Assembly: GCA_949927415.1 (NCBI GenBank)
Contig: CATLFB010000002.1
Location: 186,001-250,000, forward strand
DNA: 64,000 nt
Direction: 5' to 3'
From: an uncultured Candidatus Melainabacteria bacterium
GTDB taxonomy: Bacteria; Cyanobacteriota; Vampirovibrionia; Gastranaerophilales; Gastranaerophilaceae
Numbering within the stretch: the stretch's first letter is position 1; each line of letters opens with the position of its first letter. Position numbers and translations under genes: made by a program. The notes beneath the pieces were generated by a model. It did no database searches and had not been told where the DNA came from. It saw nothing but the letters and a program-made list of their open reading frames with translations. Shown piece by piece: positions 16,346 to 25,619 of the stretch.

Positions 16346-18703
16346 CGGACTTAAAGCCAGGTCGCCAACTTCATCTTCCAACAGCGACTTTTGAAAATAT
16401 TCGCACTCTTCAGCCATTTCATGCACTGCGGCAAACTTTTGTGTGTGAAGCACCTTTTCCAACCCCGCAGTACCCAAAAATTCAATTCTGTACTCGTCCT
16501 TGCCGCGCTCAGAAATCTTAATCAATCCGCATTCTTCAAAAAGTTCAAACATCATCTCAAGAAGTTTCACAGATTTTCCTAAATGGCTTGCACAGCGCAA
16601 AATCTCAACCCTGCCGCCGTTGTTGTTTGCGGAAAACTTCAACATGCCGGCAAAAGTTTTCAAAAACTCAGCATCATCAAAATATTTGATTTCATAATTC
16701 ATCAAATGCAGACATTTCGGTGATGTTTCTTCCAAAATCTGTTCAAAAGTCTCTCTGTCAGCCGGATAATCAAAAAACATCAAAGCGTCGCACATTTGCA
16801 AATTGTTTCTTGTCACACACCGGCTGTTTAGCGCATCATACGGCTTTAATCTGTCGCGAATGGCTTTGCTTTCGGCAAAAATAAGTATGTTTTGTTTGGA
16901 ATTTTTTACATAATCGTTAACCTGCGGCAAAATATCAGTCTTTTTGCGATGATCGTAAACCTTGAATCTCGCCTGTTCTGTCTGCTCATCCTCTTCTTTC
17001 AGATAAGGCGAATGAATGTCGTCGGCAATTAACTGCACCGAAACATTCCCCTGATATTCGTTTATTTGCGGATGAAACGCCGCATCCAAAACATCCCCGT
17101 TCACAAGCGAAATATCGCCTTCGCTCCAGCGTATCAAATTGAATTCAGATGTGCCTGACGTCACCGTAAGCCGCAAATGGTCTTTGTTTTCGCCCATAAG
17201 CCGCTTCTGTTTGATTTTTAAATTCCTCATCGCAAAAACAGGACTCGAATTTGACGCCCCAAACGGCTCCAACTGCGAAAGCTGTTCAACCAAATCAACC
17301 GTCACATCGTCCGGCGTAACTTCCAAATCAATGTTTAAAAACGGTTTCAACTCTTTTCCTGCCGTCATTTCTTTTATAACGCGGTTCAAATTTTCCTTCA
17401 CAAGTTTAAACGGCGTTTTTTCGGGCGAAAACGATAATCCCGCCGCCATCGCATGACCGCCAAACCCGTCAAGAATGTCTCCGATTGAATTTATCGCATC
17501 ATAAAGGTGAACGCCCTCAATGCTTCTTGCCGAACAGCGGATTTGTTTTGCCTCTTCATAATAAGTCATCAAAAACGTCGGTTTGTAATACTTTTCAACA
17601 AGTTTTGATGCCACAATCCCGATAATCCCGACTTTCCACTCCGGATTGAAAAGAATAATTGCCGGATTCCGGTTTCCTTCGCGCTTAAGCATTTCATCAG
17701 CCTGCAAAAACGTCTCCTGACAAAGATTCTGCCGGATTTTGTTCAACTCGTTCAGAGAAATCACAGCCATCTCAATTTCCTGCGGATTGTCAGAAAGCAT
17801 TACTTTCAAAGCGTTTTCAACCGTATCAAGCCTTCCTGATGCGTTAATTCTCGGCGCCACGCCAAACGCAATCTGTTCTGAGGTTACGCCGTTTGAAGGG
17901 TTGTATCCGGCGCTTTCCAAAAGCCGTTTAATCCCGAAATGTCTGCCCTTCGCGATTAAATCAAGCCCCTTAATCACGATATGACGGTTTTCGCCAACCA
18001 ACGGCACAATGTCCGCAACCGTTCCGACGGCCGCGTATGGAAGAATGTCCATCACAAATTCTGACTTTTCGTAAATAGCCAAAAGTGCCTGCGCTACTTT
18101 GAATGCGACACCCACACCCGCTAAAGATGTCAGACTTGTGATTTCTTTGGTCGAAAGATTTTCATCCAATGCATTTGGCGCTTTCGGGTTGATAATCGCG
18201 TAAGCTTTCGGCAATTCTTCAGGCGCTTCGTGGTGGTCGGTTATGATTACATCAATTTTGAAACTGTTTAAAAAATTGACTTCTTCAACATTGCTAATCC
18301 CGCAGTCAACTGTTATGATGACTTTAGGTTTTACGCTTGTCATAAGTTTCACGAGCGCTTTGGAATCCAGCCCGTGGCCTTCTTTTTCGCGGTCGGGAAT
18401 GAAATAGTTCACATCAGCGCCAAGATGGTTAAGGGTTCTGTACAAAAGCGAAGTTGATGTGACTCCGTCTGCGTCAAAGTCACCGTAGATTACGATTTTC
18501 TGTTTTTCGTCAATTGCTTTTCTGAGCCTTTCGACGCATTTTTGCATATCGCAAAAAACATTCGGATTTGAAAGCTGTGTTTGCAGCGGGTTCAAAAATT
18601 CCTGAATATCTTTTTCACATTTTATTCCTCGTGTTGCGAGAAGTTTTTCAATCAACGACGCCGGCTGGCTGTCACAATCTTTAATTATCCACTCTTTATG
18701 CAT
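16340..18703 (-). CDS. recJ: Single-stranded-DNA-specific exonuclease RecJ
   Basis: The ATG at 18703 follows GGGG at 5-nt spacing and is preferred to one 24 bp upstream, giving 787 residues. IVIYGDFDADGVTSTSLLYR is the DxDxDG metal motif, DHHEAP the DHH motif, and VGTVADIVPLVGENR with GGHAMAAGLS (DHHA1-type) follow in order. RecJ degrades single-stranded DNA 5' to 3' in recombination and repair. A C-terminal ~200-residue extension beyond the usual ~580 residues (from about 590, after IADDIHSPYL) resembles the extra C-terminal domain of Bacillus-type RecJ. Both ends of the gene face inverted copies of a MITE-like repeat. Confidence 0.94.
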   Translation of the reverse strand: MHKEWIIKDCDSQPASLIEKLLATRGIKCEKDIQEFLNPLQTQLSNPNVFCDMQKCVERLRKAIDEKQKIVIYGDFDADGVTSTSLLYRTLNHLGADVNYFIPDREKEGHGLDSKALVKLMTSVKPKVIITVDCGISNVEEVNFLNSFKIDVIITDHHEAPEELPKAYAIINPKAPNALDENLSTKEITSLTSLAGVGVAFKVAQALLAIYEKSEFVMDILPYAAVGTVADIVPLVGENRHIVIKGLDLIAKGRHFGIKRLLESAGYNPSNGVTSEQIAFGVAPRINASGRLDTVENALKVMLSDNPQEIEMAVISLNELNKIRQNLCQETFLQADEMLKREGNRNPAIILFNPEWKVGIIGIVASKLVEKYYKPTFLMTYYEEAKQIRCSARSIEGVHLYDAINSIGDILDGFGGHAMAAGLSFSPEKTPFKLVKENLNRVIKEMTAGKELKPFLNIDLEVTPDDVTVDLVEQLSQLEPFGASNSSPVFAMRNLKIKQKRLMGENKDHLRLTVTSGTSEFNLIRWSEGDISLVNGDVLDAAFHPQINEYQGNVSVQLIADDIHSPYLKEEDEQTEQARFKVYDHRKKTDILPQVNDYVKNSKQNILIFAESKAIRDRLKPYDALNSRCVTRNNLQMCDALMFFDYPADRETFEQILEETSPKCLHLMNYEIKYFDDAEFLKTFAGMLKFSANNNGGRVEILRCASHLGKSVKLLEMMFELFEECGLIKISERGKDEYRIEFLGTAGLEKVLHTQKFAAVHEMAEECEYFQKSLLEDEVGDLALSPE

Positions 18704-18736
18704 ATCTTCCCCCGTTGGTAAGAACATTATAGCATG

Positions 18737-18942
18737 AATAAAGTGAGAGGTGAAAGGTGAGTGGTGAAAGGTCGGTTACAGGGTGAAAAGAATATAGTGA
18801 AAAGTGAAAAGACCGTATCGGGAGTTGATTTTCAACAAAATTTTCTTTTTTATTATAAAAAAACCAAAACCGTCGGATTTCACAAATAATAAACTCCCCG
18901 TATCCGACCTTTCACCACTCACCTCTCACCTTTCACTTTATT
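18737..18942 (+). repeat. MITE-like element, copy B (family R4)
   Basis: The two ends are ~39-bp terminal inverted repeats with about two mismatches: AATAAAGTGAGAGGTGAAAG at the left against the reverse complement of CTCACCTTTCACTTTATT at the right. The 206-bp element has no coding capacity. The remaining part of the 18728-19091 gap is the AT-rich promoter region of fliE, with no other feature seen. Confidence 0.9.
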
Positions 18943-19091
18943 GCCCGCCCTCATGACTTTTGGCGAAAAATCCTTAAATATTTCGTATGAAATTTCCGAT
19001 TTTTCATACATCAAACGGATGATTTATTGAAATTTCGCTTAACAAAACCCCTAAATATAAGTTAGTATAAGAAAAGAAAGGCAGGGAATGT

Positions 19092-19439
19092 ATGCAATAC
19101 AACGCAGGATGGATGCCAAAATACGACTTGGAAGCACGAATTCAGCACACAAAACTTGATACCGGAATGTACGGGATGAAGCCAATGCGCCTTGAGGGTG
19201 TCGAATCGCCAAAGACCGGCGATTTCAAAACGGTGTTTTCCGGACTTGTTGAAAACTTCAACGCGGAACTTAATGCGCCGGACAACCTCTTAAAAGACGT
19301 TATGAGCGGAAATAACAACATCGATATCCACGATGTTATGACCGCAATGGCAAAATCAGAAATCAGCGTTAACGTTGCAACACAAATTACCGGAAAAGTT
19401 ATACAGGCGTATGACAAAGTTATGCAAATTCAGGTTTAG
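19092..19439 (+). CDS. fliE: Flagellar hook-basal body protein FliE
   Basis: A 115-residue protein whose second half is typical FliE: NNIDIHDVMTAMAKSEISVN followed by VATQITGKVIQAYDKVM. FliE links the MS ring to the rod and is an early export substrate. The N-terminal 40 residues are lineage specific. GGCAGGG lies 5 nt before the ATG. It opens a plus-strand block with fliF 97 bp downstream, then the FliG-slot gene, fliH and flhA/sctV. No hook, rod or flagellin genes are in the window. Confidence 0.88.
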   Translation: MQYNAGWMPKYDLEARIQHTKLDTGMYGMKPMRLEGVESPKTGDFKTVFSGLVENFNAELNAPDNLLKDVMSGNNNIDIHDVMTAMAKSEISVNVATQITGKVIQAYDKVMQIQV

Positions 19440-19536
19440 CGCTTGAATAGTGCCTTTTTTTCAGACATTTCAAAATAAAATCTTACAGACTTAAAATAAT
19501 CAAAACTTAATTTGACCAACAGACAAAGGGGTTAGA

Positions 19537-21186
19537 ATGGACTTTCAAAAAATACTGGAAAATAAACCTTTATTATACGGAATAATCGGCGGACTGGTGA
19601 TTGTTCTTGCGGTTTTTGTCACAATCGGCACTGTTGTTGCAAAAAACAAAGGCGGCGGCAAGGGCGCTGCGCGCGTCGTGAGCGAAAAAGTTATCAAAGA
19701 ACCGCTTGAACTTCTCACAACAGAAAACGCCGGAAAAGCAATCGAAATTCAGGCACTTCTTGCAAGAATCGGAATCGTTGCAAGCCGCAAAGCAGAAGGT
19801 AATAAAACCACGGTATTTTTGAAAGAATACACGCTCACTCAGCGTGATGAAGCGCTTCTGGCAATCGTCAAAAGCGGGCTTGTCGATCAAAATGTAGGCC
19901 TTGAAATTTTTGACAAAGGCGACTTTACATCAACCAAACAGGATAAAGAAATCCGTCTTGCGCGCGCAATCAACGGCGAACTTTCAAGATTAATCAGAAA
20001 AATTCCGCCGATTGAAAACGCGTCCGTGTTTATTTCAATCCCGAAAGATTCGATGTTCACCTCAATGAAGCCTCCTGTAACCGCAACAGTTCAGGTTTCC
20101 ATTCCGGTCGGTGAAAAACTTGACCCTCTGAAAGTTAAAGCGATTACAAACCTTCTTCTGGGTGCCGTGAACGACCTTAAAACCGACAACATTTCAATCA
20201 CAGATACAAACGGAAACGTTTATTCAAGCATGATGGATGTTGACGATGAAATGCTTGCAAAATTGCAGGAAAACGACAAATACATGCAGCAAAAAGTAGG
20301 CCGTCAGCTTGACAGACTAATCGGAGCCGGAAATTACACAGTAACAGTCAGCACCTTCCTTCGCCAGGCGCCAATGGAAAGAACACGAATCGAATACGAT
20401 CCGAATATGAAAACCGCGGTTTCCGAACAGTCTTTCACAGAAGGCCTCGGCGATCAAACCCGCGACACAAATAAAAATCCGAATGCTGTAAGCGTCTATG
20501 TTCCAAACGGACTTGCCGCAGGCGGACAAGATTCAAGTCAGGACAGAAGCTACAACCGTACGGCAACCGAAACACAGTACGGCGTTACAAAAACTCAGAC
20601 AAATGAATACATCAAACCCGGTGTTGTCGAAGAAATTTCAATTGCAGTTACAATGGAAAAAAGCGCAATGCCGCCTGAAACAACACCGGAAGAAATGAAA
20701 GAACTTATTGCGCGTGCCGCAAGCCCGAAAGCTTCTCCTGACAACGTTATAATCGCGTATTCAGACGCATCAGACCTGAACCTTGCGGGAGATCGTCAGG
20801 CAAATCTTCCAAAACCCGATGAAAGCGGCAATCCATGGTGGATTACAATCGCGCTTTGTGTAATCGGCCTCGCTGTTGTTTCAAAAATGGTTCAAAACAA
20901 AATCAGAAAAGCTCAGGAAGAGCACGAAAAAGAAGTTGCAGCCTTAAGACAGAAAGAAATGGAACAAGACAGACTTCTTCAGGAAATGAACACCCGCGCC
21001 GCACAATTGACCGAACGCCAGTCAGAACTTGCGCAAGGCCTTCTTGAAGCACAGCAGAGAGAATATCTGGCACTTCACACAACAGATGATTTAGTCAATG
21101 CGCTTGCGAATATGTCTGCCAATATCTCTGAATCTGACGAAGATATCGCCGGCGACAAAATCAAAAGCTGGATTGAAGAAACTTAA
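19537..21186 (+). CDS. fliF: Flagellar MS-ring protein FliF
   Basis: A 549-residue protein with transmembrane helices at about 14-36 (LYGIIGGLVIVLAVFVTIG) and 433-452 (WWITIALCVIGLAVVSKMV). Between them lie the YscJ/FliF ring domains, with LLTTENAGKAIEIQALLARI matching the start of RBM1 and RLARAINGELSRLIRKIPPI matching RBM2. The length and the second membrane helix fit FliF rather than an injectisome SctJ lipoprotein. The C-terminal tail (455-549) is acidic and coiled-coil rich, as in FliF segments that dock FliG. GGGG precedes the ATG at a suitable distance. It forms the membrane ring on which the export gate sits. Confidence 0.9.
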   Translation: MDFQKILENKPLLYGIIGGLVIVLAVFVTIGTVVAKNKGGGKGAARVVSEKVIKEPLELLTTENAGKAIEIQALLARIGIVASRKAEGNKTTVFLKEYTLTQRDEALLAIVKSGLVDQNVGLEIFDKGDFTSTKQDKEIRLARAINGELSRLIRKIPPIENASVFISIPKDSMFTSMKPPVTATVQVSIPVGEKLDPLKVKAITNLLLGAVNDLKTDNISITDTNGNVYSSMMDVDDEMLAKLQENDKYMQQKVGRQLDRLIGAGNYTVTVSTFLRQAPMERTRIEYDPNMKTAVSEQSFTEGLGDQTRDTNKNPNAVSVYVPNGLAAGGQDSSQDRSYNRTATETQYGVTKTQTNEYIKPGVVEEISIAVTMEKSAMPPETTPEEMKELIARAASPKASPDNVIIAYSDASDLNLAGDRQANLPKPDESGNPWWITIALCVIGLAVVSKMVQNKIRKAQEEHEKEVAALRQKEMEQDRLLQEMNTRAAQLTERQSELAQGLLEAQQREYLALHTTDDLVNALANMSANISESDEDIAGDKIKSWIEET

Positions 21187-21315
21187 AAATTTTTCGCACA
21201 GGAATTGTGCACAGTAACGCAGAATTCCGGCGCTTAGCCCGAAAACGACAGGAAAATTTTTAAAATCCGTAAACTCAAATCAAGATAAGAAAATTCTAAA
21301 AAGGAAAAAGGACAA

Positions 21316-22353
21316 ATGGCAATACAAGGTTTCGATTATGAAGCATTTGCACAAAACTTAACAACGCAGGCGCAGGAAATTGTTCCGGCAGATTTTAACG
21401 CGAACCAGAAGCAGTATGTTGTAAATACGCTGATGAATTTTTCGCGTCTTGCGGGCGAAGCCTTGTACAACGACACAGAAAACAATTTCAACGCCGATCA
21501 GGCGGTTATGATAACGCAGATTATCGCAGAATGGTCGTTCCACAAGTCTGTTGACCTAATCCGCTCCGGAATCCCCCAGCAATTCTGGGACCCGATTATG
21601 CAGAAAATCGCGTTTACAATTTTCGAAATTGCAAAACAAACTTTCAAACAAAACCTTCCCCAAGATCAGATTTTACAGCTGATAGAACACCATGTAAAAA
21701 AAGCTTGGGATGAGGCTCTTCAAGAACTTAAAGACAGAAATCTTATTGATGAAGGTTTACGGGAAAAAGCCGCCGGTCAATCAAATATTGATTCAATGAT
21801 GCAGGATATGCAGCAGCAGGAAAGCTCGCCGCCGCAAGCTCCTCCGGCACCGGCAGCCGGCCCTCAAAAACCGCAGGCTCCTGTTCCTGCGAGTGCAAAT
21901 CCTCCTGCCGCAATTGATATGTCTAAGCCCATTGAAGCTTACAAACCCCCGAAACTTCTCAAACTCGTTGCTGTTGCGCTTTTATTAAAACGCGTCACCG
22001 ATGACAGAGTCCAGACAATTCTGAATCGTTTTGAACAGGACGATGCCGGAACTGTTCTAAGATATATGTATGTTGACGATTTGGAAGAAAAAGTCGACCC
22101 GACAGTCACCATGAGAGTGCTCGAAGATATCGGTAGAAATCTTCCTTCCGCAACAGAAGTTAACACAAATATGCTTGTAGAAAGGGTCAAGTCAGCCGCC
22201 GAAATGATGGACAGGCAAAAGCTGGAATCCTTTGTACAAGTTGAAAGACCGAATGTCAGACGATTTATTTTTAACGCAATGGAAGGCGAATTTTATAAAA
22301 TGCCCCCGCGTGTTGCGGCGGTTATTGCCTCGCACCTCGAACATAGTGTATAA
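21316..22353 (+). CDS. Divergent FliG-like protein in the FliG slot
   Basis: A 345-residue protein between fliF and fliH, where FliG normally lies and of FliG length. Residues 1-155 are helical and unlike any FliG N-domain I know. A Pro/Ala-rich linker (163-205) follows. The C-terminal part, KLLKLVAVALLLKRVTDDRV and NVRRFIFNAMEGEFYKMPPR, resembles the armadillo-type FliG middle and C-domains. The charged torque helix of FliG (DDRSIQ-like) is not seen. AAGGAAAAAGG precedes the ATG. It is probably the FliF-associated switch or scaffold protein, but a dedicated export-platform protein is also possible. Confidence 0.55.
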   Translation: MAIQGFDYEAFAQNLTTQAQEIVPADFNANQKQYVVNTLMNFSRLAGEALYNDTENNFNADQAVMITQIIAEWSFHKSVDLIRSGIPQQFWDPIMQKIAFTIFEIAKQTFKQNLPQDQILQLIEHHVKKAWDEALQELKDRNLIDEGLREKAAGQSNIDSMMQDMQQQESSPPQAPPAPAAGPQKPQAPVPASANPPAAIDMSKPIEAYKPPKLLKLVAVALLLKRVTDDRVQTILNRFEQDDAGTVLRYMYVDDLEEKVDPTVTMRVLEDIGRNLPSATEVNTNMLVERVKSAAEMMDRQKLESFVQVERPNVRRFIFNAMEGEFYKMPPRVAAVIASHLEHSV

Positions 22354-22365
22354 TAAAATTAAATC

Positions 22366-23265
22366 ATGATTATTAAACGAAAGAATAGTAAACAACCTGA
22401 AATTCTAAGGGATGATGTATCTGAAGTTCAGCCGGTTGCAGAGGATTTTGTATTTGAGCCTTTGCCTCAAGCGGTGCCGCTTTCTGATGAGCAAATTTCT
22501 GTTATGGAGGATTTTGAACCTGTTTTTGAAGAAACAGAGTCTTCAGAAGAAATTCAAACGGAAGAAAATTTACTTCTTGAGCGGATGAAAAACGTGAAAC
22601 TTCAGCAAACCCAAAAAATTCAGGAGCCGCTAACCCCCCAAAAGCCTCAAGAGGCCGAAGAAATCGATTTGTTTAATCTTGACAACATAGATTTCAAACA
22701 GCGTCAGGAACGGCGCCGCGGCGACAGGCGCAGAGGATTCCGCCGCGTGGATGACAGAAACCTTATTTCGCGCGCAAGAGAAGAAGCCGACAGCATTAGA
22801 GAAGCCGCCGGCAAAGAAGGTTATCAGGAAGGCCTGAGACAGGCTGAGGAAGATATTTTTCAGATAAAAGAAGCTTTAAAGGAATTTCTTGGCGCTCCGC
22901 AGGAAGTCTTTGAATACATTGCGCCCGAAATTCTTGAGATAAGCGTTGATATTGCACAAAAAATTATTAAAAAAGAATTGACTCAAAACCCTGAAATAGT
23001 TTTGGAAAAGATAACGGAAATTTTAAAAACACTGCCAAAAGAAGAACCAAAAGTTACAATAAGAGTGAATCCTATGCAGGTAAGCCTTGCAAAGCAAGCG
23101 ATTCCGGAGATGCTTGAAGCGGCGGGGCTTGAGACAAAAATTGTCATCTTGCAGGATGAAACGCTCACGGAAGGCGGATGTGTGGTAACAACAAACAACG
23201 GTGTAATAGATGCGACAATAGAAAGTCAAATCGCAATAGTTAAGGAGGCGTTGAAAGAAGTCTGA
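22366..23265 (+). CDS. fliH: FliH/SctL-type export ATPase regulator
   Basis: A 299-residue protein. The C-terminal half follows FliH: a Gly-rich helical segment (EAAGKEGYQEGLRQAEEDIF), a long helix, then ISVDIAQKIIKKELTQNPEI, TIRVNPMQVSLAKQ and GGCVVTTNNGVIDATIESQI (residues ~265-285), the conserved GGC-x-V-T-x-x-G-x-I-D segment. The N-terminal ~100 residues are acidic with a basic cluster RQERRRGDRRRGFRRVDDR (105-123). It would tether the export ATPase, which is not in this window, to the platform. The stop codon overlaps the next start by one base (TGATG). Confidence 0.85.
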   Translation: MIIKRKNSKQPEILRDDVSEVQPVAEDFVFEPLPQAVPLSDEQISVMEDFEPVFEETESSEEIQTEENLLLERMKNVKLQQTQKIQEPLTPQKPQEAEEIDLFNLDNIDFKQRQERRRGDRRRGFRRVDDRNLISRAREEADSIREAAGKEGYQEGLRQAEEDIFQIKEALKEFLGAPQEVFEYIAPEILEISVDIAQKIIKKELTQNPEIVLEKITEILKTLPKEEPKVTIRVNPMQVSLAKQAIPEMLEAAGLETKIVILQDETLTEGGCVVTTNNGVIDATIESQIAIVKEALKEV

Positions 23266-25358
23266 TGGCACAAGGAGGAGCAGGAGCAAACCCGAATTCT
23301 TTAAGTGAAATTGCAATGGCAATATTTGTTCTGTTGCTCATTATTCTTTTGCTGTGCGAACTTCCGAACTGGGTTATCAATATTTCAATCTGTTTGAACA
23401 TAACCCTTGGCATCGTTCTTCTGATGATATCTTTGTACGTCAAAAAGACGCTTGAACTTGCGTCGTTCCCGTCAATTATTCTTATCGGAACGATGTTCAG
23501 ACTTGTACTTTCAATCGCTTCAACCAGATGTATTCTTGCAAAAGGCGAGGCGGGTGAAGTTATCCATGCGTTCGGAACATTTGTTACCGGCGGAAACATG
23601 ATTGTCGGCGGCGTAATCTTTTTGATTATCACGGTCGTTCAGTTTATGGTAATCACAAAGGGTGCTGAACGTATCGCGGAAGTTGCGGCGCGTTTTGCTT
23701 TGGATGCGATGCCCGGTAAGCAGATGGTAATCGACGCGGACTTTAACGCGGGCTTGATTTCTCCGGAAGAAGCCACGATGAAGCGTGAAGATTTGCAGAG
23801 AGAATCAAACCTTTTTGGTAGCATGGACGGTGCTATGAAGTTCGTAAAAGGTGATACGATTGCGGGTATCATCATCACGCTGATTAACATCATCGGTGGC
23901 TTATGCATCGGCTGTATTATGAACCAGATGGATGTTGCGGACGCTGTTGACAAATATACAACTCTTACAATCGGCGACGGTCTGGCATCTCAGGTTCCCT
24001 CACTTTTGATGTCAATTGCGGCCGGTATTTTTATGACCCGTTCTTCTGCGGCAAACTCTCTCGGTACTGATTTAACCAAACAGATTTTAAGCAAACCGAC
24101 AGCACTTTTCCTTGCGTCCGGATTTTTGTGTTTCCTTTCTTTAACAAGCCACTGGACAGGCCTTCCATGGCTGCCGTTTTTGCTTTTTGCAATCGGGCTT
24201 GGTCTGGGCGGATTTTCAACCCTTATCAATGCGGATGTTCAATCGCAACTCGGGCAGTTGGAAAGCGTTCGGCAAAACATGCAGGATCTGGTAAACCCGA
24301 ACCGTATGTACGAACGTTTGGGGGTAGATATTTTGAGTTTGCAGGTCGGCTCAAACCTGCTTGTAATTGCTGATCCGGATCAGGAAGGCCAATTGCTTGC
24401 CAAAATTGCGGCGCTTCGTCAGAGAGTGACAGACGAACTCGGATATATTCTGCCAAACATAAGAATTATGGACTCATCAGCGCTTGATGCGAATGAATAT
24501 ATGATTCAAATCCGCGGAAACACTGTCGACACAGGATATGTTTATCCCGGAAGACTTATGGTAATTGCAGACCAGTGGGATTCTGTAAAAAGAGAAGTTC
24601 CGCAGGATGCGATTATCGGAATCGACCCGACGTATCAAACGCAAGCCTACTGGATTACGGGCGAGGATGCCAAAACTGCGCGTTCGGTCACTGCGTTTGA
24701 CTCGACAGACGTAATCGTTACGCACCTGCAGGAATGCGTCAGAAAACATGTTGACGAAGTTATGACAAAAACAGACGTTCTCAAACTAATGGAACTTGTC
24801 CGCTCGCAAGACCCGACGCTTGTTAACGACCTTGTGCCGACAATTATTTCTACAAGCGATTTGAGAAAGATTTTTGTCAACTTAATCAGAGAAAAAGTTT
24901 CTATAAAAGATATTATCTTCGTGTTTGAAAGACTTTGCGATTACGCGAGATTTTCAAAAGAGCCGGATATTCTCTCAGAACGCTTGAGAGCGGCGCTCGG
25001 ACGCCAGATATGTCTTGCAAATGTTGAGGATGACAAAGTTCTTTATGCCTTGACGCTTTCGCCCGAGTGGGAAAAAATTCTCGACGACAGCTGTCAGAGA
25101 ACCGAACTTGGTACAATGTTTTTGTTGAATCCGATGCAGGTGCAGGAATTAATCGAAACAACGGCATCGACTTTAATGCGCGCGCATCAGGCCTGCGGCA
25201 GAAATCCTGTAATCCTCTGTTCTCCAAGAATCAGACTGCCGCTTTATCAGCTTCTTGAACGTCACATTCCGACAATTGTCGTCATTTCTTATTCAGAACT
25301 TATCACGGATATTAAAGTTGAGGCGGTTGATACGATTGGCGAAAGTTATGCGGCGTAA
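23265..25358 (+). CDS. flhA: Export gate protein of the FlhA/SctV family
   Basis: A 697-residue protein with about eight N-terminal membrane helices (16-320) and a large cytoplasmic domain. The family signature runs from VITKGAERIAEVAARFALDA (129-148) through GKQMVIDADFNAGLI to LFGSMDGAMKFVKGDTIAGI. DGAMKF, rather than the DGASKF usual in flagellar FlhA, and SIAAGIFMTR resemble the injectisome SctV subfamily. The context (fliE, fliF, fliH) is flagellar. It forms the nonameric gate through which substrates enter the export channel. flhB, fliP, fliQ, fliR and fliI are not in the window. Confidence 0.88.
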   Translation: MAQGGAGANPNSLSEIAMAIFVLLLIILLLCELPNWVINISICLNITLGIVLLMISLYVKKTLELASFPSIILIGTMFRLVLSIASTRCILAKGEAGEVIHAFGTFVTGGNMIVGGVIFLIITVVQFMVITKGAERIAEVAARFALDAMPGKQMVIDADFNAGLISPEEATMKREDLQRESNLFGSMDGAMKFVKGDTIAGIIITLINIIGGLCIGCIMNQMDVADAVDKYTTLTIGDGLASQVPSLLMSIAAGIFMTRSSAANSLGTDLTKQILSKPTALFLASGFLCFLSLTSHWTGLPWLPFLLFAIGLGLGGFSTLINADVQSQLGQLESVRQNMQDLVNPNRMYERLGVDILSLQVGSNLLVIADPDQEGQLLAKIAALRQRVTDELGYILPNIRIMDSSALDANEYMIQIRGNTVDTGYVYPGRLMVIADQWDSVKREVPQDAIIGIDPTYQTQAYWITGEDAKTARSVTAFDSTDVIVTHLQECVRKHVDEVMTKTDVLKLMELVRSQDPTLVNDLVPTIISTSDLRKIFVNLIREKVSIKDIIFVFERLCDYARFSKEPDILSERLRAALGRQICLANVEDDKVLYALTLSPEWEKILDDSCQRTELGTMFLLNPMQVQELIETTASTLMRAHQACGRNPVILCSPRIRLPLYQLLERHIPTIVVISYSELITDIKVEAVDTIGESYAA

Positions 25359-25397
25359 AGCTTTTTAAAAAGGGCAAATGAAGCGTGTGATTGAAGT

Positions 25398-25604
25398 ATG
25401 AAAAAGATTTTGTTATTTTTAATCGGAATTTATCAAAAGATATCTAAATTTACGCCTCCTGCATGCAGGTTCTATCCGACATGTTCAGAATACACACGTC
25501 AGGCCATTGTAAAATACGGGGTGCTGAAAGGCGGATGGCTCGGGATTAAGCGAATTTGCCGCTGTCATCCGTGGAATGAGGGCGGGTATGATCCGGTGCC
25601 ATAG
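25398..25604 (+). CDS. yidD: Membrane protein insertion efficiency factor YidD
   Basis: A 68-residue protein of usual YidD length. [20 protein letters not shown] (residues 18-37) and [20 protein letters not shown] (48-67) are the two family motifs, with all conserved cysteines. It assists Sec/YidC-dependent membrane protein insertion. It usually sits with rnpA and yidC; here it follows the export block by 39 bp and may simply be co-transcribed. There is no clear ribosome-binding site. Confidence 0.95.
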   Translation: MKKILLFLIGIYQKISKFTPPACRFYPTCSEYTRQAIVKYGVLKGGWLGIKRICRCHPWNEGGYDPVP

Positions 25605-25619
25605 GGGGTGTAAATTAAT

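Noticed and set aside
16162-18942. Insertion sequence around recJ
   Set aside because: The flanking elements have terminal inverted repeats but encode no transposase; recJ is a housekeeping gene, so a composite transposon is not supported.
23240-24880. Several antisense frames of 75-130 codons opposite flhA/sctV
   Set aside because: They mirror the strong codon structure of the real gene and have no start signals or recognisable product.
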